Assembly: GCA_014075275.1 (NCBI GenBank)
Contig: CP046179.1
Span: forward strand, 1,559,932-1,623,931
Direction: 5' to 3'
Source: Boseongicola sp.
Lineage (GTDB): Bacteria; Pseudomonadota; Alphaproteobacteria; Rhodobacterales; Rhodobacteraceae
Length of the DNA stretch: 64,000 nt
The stretch's first letter is position 1. Every line of letters starts with the position of its first letter. Below the pieces are notes generated by a model. It did not search any database. It worked only from the letters and a program-made list of their open reading frames with translations, and was not told the DNA's origin. Shown one piece after another: positions 35,279 to 44,517 of this stretch. The position numbers and the translations under genes were made by a program.

Positions 35279-36037
35279 ATGGGTATTCTCGAAGTCAAAG
35301 GTGTCAACAAGCGTTTCGGCGGCTTGCAGGCACTCGGTGATGTCAATCTGTCAGTGGCCGAGAATTCGGTCCACGCAATCATCGGCCCAAATGGTGCCGG
35401 CAAGTCCACTCTGTTGAATTGTCTGGTAGGCAAACTGAAACCCGACACCGGATCGGTCACATTCGACGGCCAGTCTGTGCTGGGCCGCAAACCACACGAG
35501 ATCAACCAGATGGGCATTTCACGCGTGTTCCAGACGCCGGAAATCTTCGGCGATCTGACCGTGCTTGAAAACATCCTTATCCCTTGCTTTGCCAAGCGCG
35601 ACGGCGCTTTTCGGATGCACGCCTTCGAAGGCGTCGGAAACGAAAAGCAACTGATCGAAAAGGCCGAGCACACCCTGGAAGACGTCAATATGGCCGACAA
35701 GCGCGGCATGTCGGCCGCCGCGATGTCGCGTGGTGACAAGCGACGTCTGGAAATGGCCATGTGCCTTGTCCAGGAACCGCGCCTGTTGTTGCTGGATGAA
35801 CCAACCGCGGGCATGGCCCGCGCCGACACCAACAATACAATCGATCTTCTGAAAGAGATTAACCAGAAGCGCGATATCACAATGGCGATCATCGAGCATG
35901 ACATGCACGTTGTTTTCAGCCTGGCCGAAAGAATTACGGTTCTGGCTCAGGGCACACCACTGGTCGAAGACACGCCGGACAACATCAAAGGCAATCTTAA
36001 AGTGCAGGAAGCCTACTTGGGCGAAGCGGCACATTAA
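35279..36037 (+). CDS. livG: ABC transporter ATPase LivG
   Basis: 252 aa cytoplasmic ATPase. Walker A GPNGAGKST near residue 38, Q-loop VFQTPEIF, signature variant MSRGDKRRLEMAMCL (SRGDKR replaces the usual SGGQQR), Walker B LLLLDEPTAGMA, and His switch IEHDMHVV. 12 bp after livM with GGAGA before the ATG. The weakened signature is seen in other LivG-like ATPases of this subclass. Confidence 0.93.
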   Translation: MGILEVKGVNKRFGGLQALGDVNLSVAENSVHAIIGPNGAGKSTLLNCLVGKLKPDTGSVTFDGQSVLGRKPHEINQMGISRVFQTPEIFGDLTVLENILIPCFAKRDGAFRMHAFEGVGNEKQLIEKAEHTLEDVNMADKRGMSAAAMSRGDKRRLEMAMCLVQEPRLLLLDEPTAGMARADTNNTIDLLKEINQKRDITMAIIEHDMHVVFSLAERITVLAQGTPLVEDTPDNIKGNLKVQEAYLGEAAH

Positions 36038-36054
36038 GGATGGGGGACAACGAC

Positions 36055-36809
36055 ATGCTGGACGACAAACCCTTTAACAAACACAACAACAACGCCGCTA
36101 CCAAACCGGCCTATCTGAGCGTCTGGAACATCGAAAGTTTCTACGGCGAAAGCTATATTGTTCAAGATGTCAGCTTTAACGTGCACGAAGGCGAAATTCT
36201 TGCACTTCTGGGCCGTAATGGCGCCGGCAAAACGACGACATTGCGCACCCTAGCCCGCATGAGCAATCCTGAATTGCGCCATGGCGAAATCTGGCTTGAC
36301 CACAAGCCTCTGCACAAAATGGCCAGCCACGAAGCTGCTCAGAACGGTATTCAACTGGTGCCTGAAGATCGCCGCATCATCTCGGGCCTGACTGTCGAGG
36401 AGAATTTGCAACTCGCTCAGATAGCACCGCCACTTGGGTGGTCACTGGAACGGATTTACGATCTGTTCCCACGCCTGAAAGAACGCCGCAAACAGGACGG
36501 TGTGACACTGTCAGGCGGCGAACAGCAGATGCTCGCCATCGCGCGTGTTTGGCCCGCGACATCAAAGTCTTGCTTCTGGACGAGCCATACGAAGGCCTTG
36601 CCCCTGTTATCGTGCAGGAGATTGCCAAGACTTTGGGCATCATCCGCGATCAGGGCATTACCACGATCATCGTCGAACAAAACGCCGTCGCCGCCCTGAA
36701 ACTGGCGGATCGAGCGGTAATTCTGGACACCGGGCGGGTCGTTTATGACGATTCCGCGCAAAAAGTGCTGGAAGACGAGAAGTTGCGCGCCCAATATCTG
36801 GCCATATGA
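36055..36809 (+). pseudogene. livF: ABC transporter ATPase LivF, frameshifted
   Basis: Second ATPase. The first frame carries Walker A LGRNGAGKTTTLRT and signature TLSGGEQQMLAIAR. One base is missing near 36547 (the sequence reads GCGCGTGTTTGGCC where GCG-CGT-GNT-TTG-GCC is expected). The rest, CLARDIKVLLLDEPYEGLAP (Walker B) and TTIIVEQNAVAALKLAD, continues in the next frame to 36809. As written the product ends about 50 residues into a wrong frame and lacks Walker B. Either a real mutation or a base-call error; the remaining operon is intact, favouring error. Confidence 0.85.
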
Positions 36810-36872
36810 TCGCGCTCGTCAGACTTAACTGACGTCAGTGAACCAAAAAATAGAACGACCCTGGAGGGACCG

Positions 36873-38831
36873 ATGCTGGAAATCAAAAACGGCACGTATT
36901 TACCCACGGACGAAATTGCGTCCAACGCACATGCCGACAGTGCAAAGTATGAAGAAATGTACGCCGCCTCCGTCAGTGATCCCGAGGCATTCTGGGGTGA
37001 GCACGGCCGGCGCATCGATTGGATCAAACCCTACTCCAAGGTCAAAAACACCAGCTTTGCCCCCGGCAATATCGACATCCGTTGGTTCGATGACGGAACC
37101 CTAAACGTATCTGCCAATTGTATTGACCGGCATCTGGCCAAACGCGGCGATCAAACAGCAATCATCTGGGAACCCGATGATCCCAACGTTGATGCCCAGC
37201 ACATCACGTACAACGACCTGCACCAAAACGTCTGCAAGTTCGCTAATGTTCTGAAAGAGCTGGGCGTCGGCAAAGGCGACCGCGTGGTTCTCTATATGCC
37301 GATGATCCCCGAAGCAGCATACGCGATGCTGGCTTCAGCCCGGATCGGGGCCATCCATTCGATCGTATTCGCTGGCTTTTCACCCGACGCATTGGCGGCG
37401 CGCGTGGATGGCTGTCAGGCAAAAGTTGTTATCACCGCGGACGAAGCTCCGCGCGGCGGGCGCAACACGCCGCTGAAAACAAACGCAGACAAAGCGTTCG
37501 CGAAGATCACTTCGGACACTCAAATGCTGGTCGTTCAGCGCACTGGCGGCAATGTTGACATGACCGTAGGTCGCGACCACTGGCTGCACGAACGTCAGGC
37601 CGAAGTCAGCGGCGATTGCCCCCCCGAAGAGATGAACGCAGAAGACCCGCTGTTCATCCTCTATACGTCGGGCTCTACCGGCATGCCTAAAGGCGTCGTC
37701 CACACCACAGGCGGTTACATCGTCTATGCCGCGATGACCCACGAATACACCTTCGATTACCACGACGGCGATATCTACTGGTGCACAGCAGATGTCGGAT
37801 GGGTGACCGGCCACAGCTACATCGTCTACGGACCATTGGCCAATGGCGCGACGACACTGATGTTCGAAGGCGTGCCCACCTACCCTGACGCCGGGCGCTT
37901 CTGGGCCGTCTGCGAAAAGCACAAAGTCAACCAGTTCTACACCGCTCCGACCGCGATCCGAGCACTCATGGGCAAAGGCTCCGAGTTTGTCGAACCTTAC
38001 GACCTGTCCGACCTGAAAGTCCTCGGCACCGTTGGCGAACCCATTAATCCCGAAGCCTGGAACTGGTATCACGAGGTTGTCGGCAAGGGGAACGTTCCTA
38101 TCGTCGACACCTGGTGGCAAACTGAAACCGGCGGTCACCTGATGACACCCCTGCCCGGTGCCACTGCCACCAAACCAGGTTCCTGCACGTTCCCGTTCTT
38201 CGGCATCCAACCAGTGATCCTCGAGCCGCAATCCGGTGAGGAAATATCCAGTACCGCCGCCGAAGGTGTTCTTTGCATCAAGGACAGCTGGCCAAGCCAG
38301 ATGCGCACCGTCTGGGGAGATCATGAACGGTTCGAGAAAACCTATTTCGCAGATTACAAGAATTACTACTTCACCGGCGACGGTTGTCGGCGGGACGATG
38401 ACGGGTACTACTGGATCACCGGCCGCGTCGATGACGTGATCAACGTCTCAGGTCACCGCATGGGCACCGCCGAGGTTGAAAGCGCTCTGGTCGCGCATCC
38501 AAAGGTCGCCGAAAGCGCGGTGGTCGGCTATCCCCACGACATCAAGGGACAGGGCATCTACGCCTATGTGACACTGATGGGCGGCGAAACAGCCTCGGAA
38601 GAGTTGCGCAAAGAGCTTGAAACCTGGGTCCGCACAGAAATCGGCCCAATTGCCAAACCCGACTTGCTGCAATTCGCCCCCGGCCTGCCAAAAACCCGCT
38701 CGGGAAAGATCATGCGCCGTATCTTACGCAAAATCGCCGAAGATGATTTCGGCTCGCTCGGCGACACCTCGACGCTGGCCGAACCCGAAGTGGTGGATGA
38801 CCTGATCGAAAACCGGATGAACCGGGCATAG
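36873..38831 (+). CDS. acsA: Acetyl-CoA synthetase (acetate/propionate-CoA ligase)
   Basis: 652 aa AMP-forming ligase making acetyl-CoA from acetate, ATP and CoA. ANL-family P-loop [18 protein letters not shown] near residue 265; [16 protein letters not shown] near 414; [20 protein letters not shown] near 500; and the acetylation-site lysine region [18 protein letters not shown] near 608. Full length. It is the last gene of the ABC operon (63 bp gap) with GGAGGGA upstream of the ATG. It links the imported substrate to central metabolism. Confidence 0.95.
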   Translation: MLEIKNGTYLPTDEIASNAHADSAKYEEMYAASVSDPEAFWGEHGRRIDWIKPYSKVKNTSFAPGNIDIRWFDDGTLNVSANCIDRHLAKRGDQTAIIWEPDDPNVDAQHITYNDLHQNVCKFANVLKELGVGKGDRVVLYMPMIPEAAYAMLASARIGAIHSIVFAGFSPDALAARVDGCQAKVVITADEAPRGGRNTPLKTNADKAFAKITSDTQMLVVQRTGGNVDMTVGRDHWLHERQAEVSGDCPPEEMNAEDPLFILYTSGSTGMPKGVVHTTGGYIVYAAMTHEYTFDYHDGDIYWCTADVGWVTGHSYIVYGPLANGATTLMFEGVPTYPDAGRFWAVCEKHKVNQFYTAPTAIRALMGKGSEFVEPYDLSDLKVLGTVGEPINPEAWNWYHEVVGKGNVPIVDTWWQTETGGHLMTPLPGATATKPGSCTFPFFGIQPVILEPQSGEEISSTAAEGVLCIKDSWPSQMRTVWGDHERFEKTYFADYKNYYFTGDGCRRDDDGYYWITGRVDDVINVSGHRMGTAEVESALVAHPKVAESAVVGYPHDIKGQGIYAYVTLMGGETASEELRKELETWVRTEIGPIAKPDLLQFAPGLPKTRSGKIMRRILRKIAEDDFGSLGDTSTLAEPEVVDDLIENRMNRA

Positions 38832-38854
38832 TCAAACCATATTGCTGACAAAGA

Positions 38855-38878
38855 GGCCCGCCAATCGCGGGCCTTTTT
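38855..38878 (+). terminator. Rho-independent terminator after acsA
   Basis: 7-bp stem GGCCCGC / GCGGGCC, loop CAATC, then TTTTT. It starts 24 bp after the acsA stop and ends the operon. Confidence 0.92.
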
Positions 38879-39225
38879 CTTGCAGCGACACAAAAACCCA
38901 CTGACCGTCGACGGAACTCTGGCACCGAAACGTTCAACCCTATGAACAATTCGAAGCCAAAACATGACACAGCAAACCGAACCTCAACATCGCCCAATCG
39001 TTCCCGCCCTATTTCTGGTGTTCATGCTGACGATAACTTGTCTAGCGATGGCAACGTCCAACACACTGAGCTTCAAGGAAACGTCGGAAAAAGATATACC
39101 AACTACTCAGCTTGCCAGCAAATGATCAGCCTTACCATTGTGCGACTTTCATTGTTCGCACCTCGTGCTCAGTCGCCGACCATCGACTCCGTCCCAGAAA
39201 CAGTTTCACAGACGCTAAGCCCGCC
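38879..39225. other. Intergenic, nothing recognised
   Basis: About 350 bp between the acsA terminator and the convergent GlxA-type gene. A 103-codon open frame is present from 38942, but it lacks a ribosome site and family similarity. No repeat or RNA seen. Confidence 0.5.
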
Positions 39226-40239
39226 TCAAGAATACCGCTGGAATCGGGCCTGACCGAACATTTTGCGATGCTCTGCAGGCGAGATACCGGTCTTTCGCTT
39301 AAAGACACGTCGAAATGACGGCGTATCAACATACCCAACTTCTTCGCCAATTTCTGCAACCGGCGCGGTTGTGGTTTCAAGTAATTGCCGCGCCTCTTCG
39401 ATCCGAACCGCCAGAACATAGTCCTGCGGCGACTTCCCAGTGGCTCTCTTAAACCGCCGCGCAAATGTCGTTGGCGGCAATCCTGCTTGCTGGACCATCG
39501 CCTTGACCGGATTTTCCATCCCATAGTTGTCAGCAATCCAGCCCTGCGCGACCTGAATAGCGGTGTCATCATGAGGCATCGAACGGATCATCGACGTATA
39601 GGGGGCCTGAAGCTCGCCCCGATCTGCCATCAACCAGATTTTGGCCGCACGGGCCGCACGCTGGGTGTCGCCATAATGGGCGATCAGAAACAGCGCCAAC
39701 TCTTGCCAGCCGGTCGTCCCTCCCGATGTCACAGCCCCCTTGTCGGCATCCGCAAAGCACAACCCGCGATCCGTTCGTAATCTGACGCCGGGGTATTCTC
39801 GGACGAACAGATCTTCCCATGCCCAATGGGTCGTCGCCTCGACACCATTCAGCAATCCAGCCTCGGCCAGATAGACCGCACCCGTGCAGGCAGATGTTGT
39901 GCGTGTCTTCGCGGGATCCAGTGACTTGATCCAAGCCAGTCCCGGATGGTTGTCGGGGCTAATTCGCTCATGCGGCGACAAGGTCAGACCCGGAACAATG
40001 ACGATTTCAAAATGAGGTTCAGCGCCAAACGTAACGTCCGGGGCAATGCGCATTCCGCTGCCACACTGAAAAGGCTCCAGGCTCGGCCCAACCACTTTCA
40101 CGTCGAAAACTGGATCTGCTGTAGCACCGCTGACTAGAAATTCCCAATCCCGGCCCGCCGCCATTAGCGTGTCGAACAGTCCAAACAAACTCGATGCACT
40201 GGCTTCAGGTGTGGCAACAAGACCAACAGATACGGGCAT
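39226..40239 (-). CDS. GlxA-type AraC regulator (DJ-1/PfpI plus AraC HTH)
   Basis: 337 aa. The N-terminal DJ-1/PfpI-like domain begins PVSVGLVATPEASASSLFG and includes RTTSACTGAVYLAEAGLLNG with the nucleophile-elbow Cys retained and ATTHWAWED. The C-terminal AraC HTH pair shows VKAMVQQAGLPPTTFARRFK and IGEEVGYVDTPSFRRVFKRK. The ATG at 40239 has GGGGAGGTGG upstream. Its target is unknown; no metabolic genes are divergent from it. Confidence 0.9.
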   Translation of the reverse strand: MPVSVGLVATPEASASSLFGLFDTLMAAGRDWEFLVSGATADPVFDVKVVGPSLEPFQCGSGMRIAPDVTFGAEPHFEIVIVPGLTLSPHERISPDNHPGLAWIKSLDPAKTRTTSACTGAVYLAEAGLLNGVEATTHWAWEDLFVREYPGVRLRTDRGLCFADADKGAVTSGGTTGWQELALFLIAHYGDTQRAARAAKIWLMADRGELQAPYTSMIRSMPHDDTAIQVAQGWIADNYGMENPVKAMVQQAGLPPTTFARRFKRATGKSPQDYVLAVRIEEARQLLETTTAPVAEIGEEVGYVDTPSFRRVFKRKTGISPAEHRKMFGQARFQRYS

Positions 40240-40881
40240 GCCCCTTCCACCTCCCCAAAATGGTGAATCTGCCCCCTTTTTGGCATTTCTGGCCCTCACG
40301 GTCACGCGAATTCATTGCCTAACGTCTCATTGAGAACAGTCAGGCAAAAGGCAAACGCATGTTAAGCACATTGTTCAAGAGATTTTGGATCAGTCGAACG
40401 CCCGCAGAACGCTCCTCTTCTAAAGATCAACGTCACAAACAGGTAAACCGAGATCTAAAGGAAACGAATTGCGCAATCGCCAGCACCTCTTGGCAATCAG
40501 TGATCTATATGGGGCCTGGCGGTTCTGTCGTTCGCAATCGTCAATGATTTGGCCAGCCGCATGCCAGCCAGGCTGACAGCGCGCGCCACAGATCCACGAG
40601 CAAAGGGCTCGCCAATCAATATTCTATATTCAGACGCTACAACGCCCGACGCCACCATTTCCGCCAAGCTTCTATCGCCCGACGTCGATGCTGAGGCCCC
40701 TTAAGGGCCAGTCGCAATACTTCTGCCATTTTTCTAAACTCATCTGCCTGCCTCGGCGCAGGTTTGTCCCACGCTCAATAGCCCAGATAAGCTACAGAAT
40801 TATTACAACCAATAGCAAATTTTGCGCACAGCGAATTTTTGCTCCAGGCGGCGCGCAATAGGCACAAACCTGCAAATAAGA
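40240..40881. other. Intergenic, one doubtful small ORF
   Basis: About 640 bp. A 62-codon frame (40359-40547, plus strand, starting MLSTLFKRFW) is the only candidate; it has no clear ribosome site, no recognised family and ordinary low-complexity composition, so it is not called as a gene. The remainder is unfeatured. Confidence 0.4.
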
Positions 40882-40911
40882 AACGCGCGCCTTCAACCGA
40901 AAACGCGCGTT
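40882..40911 (-). terminator. Hairpin at the 3' end of the VPLPA-CTERM gene
   Basis: Arms AACGCGCG / CGCGCGTT (8 bp, perfect) with a 14-base loop, overlapping the stop codon of the 190-codon gene. On the minus strand it is followed by TCTTATTT, a weak T-rich tract. Probably a terminator. Confidence 0.5.
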
Positions 40912-41482
40912 AATCTTCAGATACTCCGACGATCTTAGCTCTTCTGCGACGCATTGCTGTCAAGCCGCCGGTCCCAGCCAACAACACCCAACCAGCCGCA
41001 GGCAGCGGTACCCGGGTTACCGGATCGCCAAGCAACCAGTTAATGTCGCCCGAGCCACCAAGACTTGGAATTTTAGTATCCGCAACCTGAAAACAAGCCT
41101 CGTCACAATCCAGGATGATCGGGCTAAGCCACCATTCGATCCAGGTCGCGAAACCATCGCTGTTCAGATTATCCGGGTGATTAAACCAGCTCCCACCCAA
41201 TCCAAGCTGCGGCGGCTGCGAAAGATCAGTCGGATATATCGACATACCGCCAATAAGACCGACAAGATCGCCAAGGCCTGTCAAAGTCATGATCGACTCT
41301 CGACCAGTCTGAAAAAACAGATAATCGTAGATCAGGCCAATCCCGTCGCAGGCATTGCCCTGACACTCAGGGTCGGTATTGGCTGGCATCGCTAGCGAGT
41401 CCAGCGCCACATCCATTTGCAACCGCAAATCCGCACCATACTCATCTTCGGCCCAAAGGTTCTTCTCCTCAGCCGAGAACAT
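40910..41482 (-). CDS. VPLPA-CTERM protein lacking an N-terminal signal peptide
   Basis: 190 aa. The C-terminus is a textbook VPLPA-CTERM sorting signal: VPLPAAGWVLLAGTGGL (motif then helix) followed by RRRRAK. Such proteins are exported and processed by an exosortase. Here the first residues are MFSAEEKNLWAEDEY, soluble, with no signal peptide. The frame runs open upstream for 22 codons to a TAG without an ATG, through the terminator of the preceding gene. So the 5' end has probably been lost, or the start is wrong. Middle part of unknown fold (DGFATWIEWWLSPIILDCD). Confidence 0.68.
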   Translation of the reverse strand: MFSAEEKNLWAEDEYGADLRLQMDVALDSLAMPANTDPECQGNACDGIGLIYDYLFFQTGRESIMTLTGLGDLVGLIGGMSIYPTDLSQPPQLGLGGSWFNHPDNLNSDGFATWIEWWLSPIILDCDEACFQVADTKIPSLGGSGDINWLLGDPVTRVPLPAAGWVLLAGTGGLTAMRRRRAKIVGVSED

Positions 41483-41500
41483 GATCGAACCATCAGTGAC

Positions 41501-41536
41501 CCAGAAACAGAAACGGCGACCCTGAAAAGGGCCGCC
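41501..41536 (-). terminator. Minus-strand terminator after the Thi5-like binding protein gene
   Basis: On the minus strand GGCGGCCCT-TTTC-AGGGTCGCC is followed by GTTTCTGTTTCT. The one non-Watson-Crick pair is G-T on this strand but A-C on the other, which fits use by the leftward pyrimidine operon. Confidence 0.7.
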
Positions 41537-41557
41537 GCTTCGCTCACTCTAATTGAC

Positions 41558-42541
41558 TCACTTCAGCGCAGCATCCGTGATGTCATGGGTCCAGGCACCA
41601 ACAGGTGCTGCCGTGATCACCGGATCAGAGCCTCCTGCCAACAAAGTCGCCACCGTGCGATCAAAGTCCGCCGGATCAAGCGATCCGTCCGAGCCTGCGG
41701 TCAGTTTGGCGATCTCGCCCATCATCCGCACCTGATGCGCTTCTGTCTGGGCCCCGGTCTCGTCGTTGTCCAAGACGATAGATGCCGCCTCGCCCGGGTT
41801 CGCTTCTGCCCACTTCCAACCCTTCATCGAGGCGCGCACAAACCGCACCATCTTGTCTTTGAAGGCCGGATCAGCAAGGTTTTCTTCCAGCACATAGATG
41901 CCATCTTCCAACGTCGAAACGCCCATGTCCTCATATTTGAAAGTCACAAGCTCGTCTTCGCCAACGCCCGCATCCAACACTTGACCGTATTCGTTGTAAG
42001 TCATCGTCGAAACACAATCAGCTTGACGCTGCAGCAGCGGATCTACGTTAAAGCCTTGCTTCAAGACTGTCACACCATCGTCGCCGCCAGCAGTCGAGAT
42101 ACCTTCCTGGCTCATCCAGCTCAGGAACGGATATTCGTTACCAAAGAACCAGACACCAATGGTCCTGCCTTTAAAATCCTGCGGACCGGTGATGCCAGTG
42201 TCTTTCCAGCAGGTCAGCATCAGGCCGGAAGACTTAAACGGCTGCGCGATGTTCACAACTGGCAAACCCTTTTCGCGCGCGGCCAAGGCAGACGGCATCC
42301 AGTTCAGCATCACATCCGCGCCGCCGCCGGCAAGAACCTGGGGCGGAGCAATATCAGGCGCACCCGGCAGAATGGTGACGTCAAGGTCCTCTTCTTCGTA
42401 ATACCCGTTGTCCAGCGCCACGTAATACCCCGCAAACTGCGCTTGCGTGACCCACTGCAACTGAAGGCGAACTTCGTCGGCCGCAAATGCCGATCCTGCC
42501 GTCAGACCCAGCGCCATCGCGCCTGTCAGAATATGTTTCAT
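41558..42541 (-). CDS. Thi5/NMT1-like ABC transporter substrate-binding protein
   Basis: 327 aa periplasmic protein. Signal peptide MKHILTGAMALGLTAGSAFA. The mature region follows the NMT1/Thi5 fold: LQLQWVTQAQFAGYYVALDN near residue 28, GRTIGVWFFGNEYPFLSWM and CVSTMTYNEYGQVLDAG. Thi5-like proteins bind pyrimidine compounds such as HMP. GGGGAGA precedes ATG 42541. Last gene of the amidase-aldolase-hydA-ABC operon, so uracil, thymine or a dihydro-pyrimidine is the likely ligand (inference from context). Confidence 0.88.
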   Translation of the reverse strand: MKHILTGAMALGLTAGSAFAADEVRLQLQWVTQAQFAGYYVALDNGYYEEEDLDVTILPGAPDIAPPQVLAGGGADVMLNWMPSALAAREKGLPVVNIAQPFKSSGLMLTCWKDTGITGPQDFKGRTIGVWFFGNEYPFLSWMSQEGISTAGGDDGVTVLKQGFNVDPLLQRQADCVSTMTYNEYGQVLDAGVGEDELVTFKYEDMGVSTLEDGIYVLEENLADPAFKDKMVRFVRASMKGWKWAEANPGEAASIVLDNDETGAQTEAHQVRMMGEIAKLTAGSDGSLDPADFDRTVATLLAGGSDPVITAAPVGAWTHDITDAALK

Positions 42542-42570
42542 ATTGTATCTCCCCTTAGTTGGTTCAGTTT

Positions 42571-43416
42571 TTATTTGCGTTGCGACGGATGCCAAAAGGT
42601 CAGCCGCCGCTCCAGTAAAGTCAAAAGTCCATACAGCAGCGATCCCGAGATCGCTGCCACGATGATCACCGACCAGACCATATCCAGCGATAATTGCCCA
42701 AGCGAAGCATTGATGCGAAAGCCAAGCCCCACAGTGGGCGATCCAAAGAATTCGGCCACAATAGCGCCGATAAGCGCCAGCGTTGCAGAAATTTTCAGCC
42801 CATTAAAGATGAATGGCAAGGCCGCCGGGAACCTCAAGGCAAACAGGGTCTGCCAATAACTTGCCGAATAAGTCCGCATCAGATCGCGCTGCATCGAACT
42901 GGTATCCGCCAGCCCGGCAACCGTGTTCACCAGCATTGGGAAAAACACCATCACCACGACCACAGCCGCCTTCGACTGCCAGTCAAAGCCAAACCACATC
43001 ACCAGAATGGGCGCGGTGCCGACAATCGGTAGTGCGGCCATGAAGTTCCCCACCGGTAACAAACCGCGGCGCAGATAATCATAACGATCCACCAGAATGG
43101 CGACCCCAAGCGCGGCCAGAATGCCAAAAACATATCCCGACAATGCGCCTTTCAATATCGTCTGCACAAAGTCCGACCAGAGTGTCGGCAGGTTCGCCAG
43201 AAAAGTTTGTATAACCAAAGACGGTGGCGGCAGGATCACCAAATCAATCTCAAGCCCCCGCACCAGCAGTTCCCATGCGATCAGAATTGTTGCCCCGAAG
43301 ATGAGCGGCACGCCTGTCCGCACAACTTGGCTTCCAGCCATCGGCCCGTGTGCCAACCGCACGTTCAAAAACCACGCGGCTCCCCAAACTACAAATGCCA
43401 GAACGATCAAGGTCAC
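42571..43416 (-). CDS. ABC transporter permease (SsuC/ThiX type), first
   Basis: 281 aa. About six helices with BPD_transp_1 domain; ATPase-contact loop MRTYSASYWQTLFALRFPAAL near residue 185. GTG start at 43416, overlapping the stop of the next permease by 4 bp. Two membrane subunits from one operon suggest a heterodimeric channel. Part of the pyrimidine operon. Confidence 0.9.
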   Translation of the reverse strand: MTLIVLAFVVWGAAWFLNVRLAHGPMAGSQVVRTGVPLIFGATILIAWELLVRGLEIDLVILPPPSLVIQTFLANLPTLWSDFVQTILKGALSGYVFGILAALGVAILVDRYDYLRRGLLPVGNFMAALPIVGTAPILVMWFGFDWQSKAAVVVVMVFFPMLVNTVAGLADTSSMQRDLMRTYSASYWQTLFALRFPAALPFIFNGLKISATLALIGAIVAEFFGSPTVGLGFRINASLGQLSLDMVWSVIIVAAISGSLLYGLLTLLERRLTFWHPSQRK

Positions 43417-44432
43417 GCCTGAACCCCCATCGCCCGCAAAGTCCGCCTTTCAAGCCATCCGATCAACCAGACCAGGCCCGCCGCCATAACTGCCGCCACC
43501 AACAACGCCGCCCAGATCTGCTCCGTTTGCCCATAATACGACCCGCCCAGCATCCGCGCGCCCAATCCGCCGCGTTGCACCGGCAATTCGCCGACAATGG
43601 CACCCACCAAAGACGCTGCAATCCCAATCTTCAGCGACGCAAACAGATATGGCACCGAGGCCGGTAACCGCAGCTTCCAGAACGATTGGTTCGCATTGGC
43701 ACTATAAGTCCTGAGCAGATCCATCTGCATCGCATCCGGCGACCGCAAACCCTTCACCATGCCCACAACCACCGGGAAGAACGACAGATAGGCGCTGATC
43801 ACAGCCTTGGCGACCAACCCTGACAACCCGACCGAGTAAAGAACCACGATAATCATCGGCGCCAGCGCGACGATCGGAATGGTCTGGGAAATAATCGCCC
43901 AGGGCATCACGCTCATATCCATCGCACGGTTGTAGACGATGCCTACTGCCAACAGCACACCCAAACCCGACCCGATCACAAACCCCAGCACCGTCGCCAG
44001 TAACGTCACGCCACCATGATAAACCAAAGACCGGTTCGAAAATGACCCCGAGCGCACGATCCCACGCCGCCCCGTCGTTTCCTCTACCCAGGTCGATTTC
44101 CAAAGCTCGCCCGCAACCTGATGCGGTGCGGGAAGTCGCGACCGATCCATCGACCAACTCGACCCGATCAGATCAAAGTTGTTGAACACCAAACCAAACC
44201 GCCCGGCGTCACGACGTTCCTTAGCCGTCGGGGGAACCACTTCAGCCCCTGCCCGTTCCTGCGCCGTCAAAACTTCTTTAATATTCATCGGCACCACGGC
44301 CAGATACCAAACCGCCAGAATGACCCCGACCACCGCCAATACAGGCATTGCCGTTTGGCGAAGCCATTCGACAACACGGTTCCCCGCCCGATGGGACAGG
44401 TCGCCAACTGTTTGCGTGGCCACTTCGCTCAT
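43413..44432 (-). CDS. ABC transporter permease (SsuC/ThiX type), second
   Basis: 339 aa. The N-terminal hydrophobic segment (residues 28-50) is followed by a hydrophilic periplasmic stretch of about 75 residues and then the BPD_transp_1 domain with the contact loop LLRTYSANANQSFWKLRLPAS near 238. Longer than its partner because of that stretch. It starts MSEVATQTVG; the 85 bp upstream contain the 11-bp tandem repeat. Confidence 0.9.
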   Translation of the reverse strand: MSEVATQTVGDLSHRAGNRVVEWLRQTAMPVLAVVGVILAVWYLAVVPMNIKEVLTAQERAGAEVVPPTAKERRDAGRFGLVFNNFDLIGSSWSMDRSRLPAPHQVAGELWKSTWVEETTGRRGIVRSGSFSNRSLVYHGGVTLLATVLGFVIGSGLGVLLAVGIVYNRAMDMSVMPWAIISQTIPIVALAPMIIVVLYSVGLSGLVAKAVISAYLSFFPVVVGMVKGLRSPDAMQMDLLRTYSANANQSFWKLRLPASVPYLFASLKIGIAASLVGAIVGELPVQRGGLGARMLGGSYYGQTEQIWAALLVAAVMAAGLVWLIGWLERRTLRAMGVQA

Positions 44433-44471
44433 CGCGACCCCTTACCGAAGTCTGAACCATGCGTGCGGGTC

Positions 44472-44511
44472 CACCGACGTAATACCGACGTGATACCGAC
44501 GCGATACAGAC
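44472..44511. repeat. 11-bp tandem repeat block (ACCGACGNNAT), copy 2
   Basis: Near-identical to 6321-6361. It sits between the ATPase and permease genes of the pyrimidine operon, in the transcribed spacer. Units ACCGACGTAAT, ACCGACGTGAT, ACCGACGCGAT, then ACAGAC. Confidence 0.75.
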
Positions 44512-44517
44512 AGCCCT

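Noticed and set aside
38942-39253. 103-codon plus-strand frame after the acsA terminator
   Set aside because: Low-complexity, no ribosome site, and overlaps the GlxA-type gene end; treated as chance.
40359-40547. 62-codon frame divergent from the GlxA-type gene
   Set aside because: No clear ribosome site and no similarity; left as unsupported.
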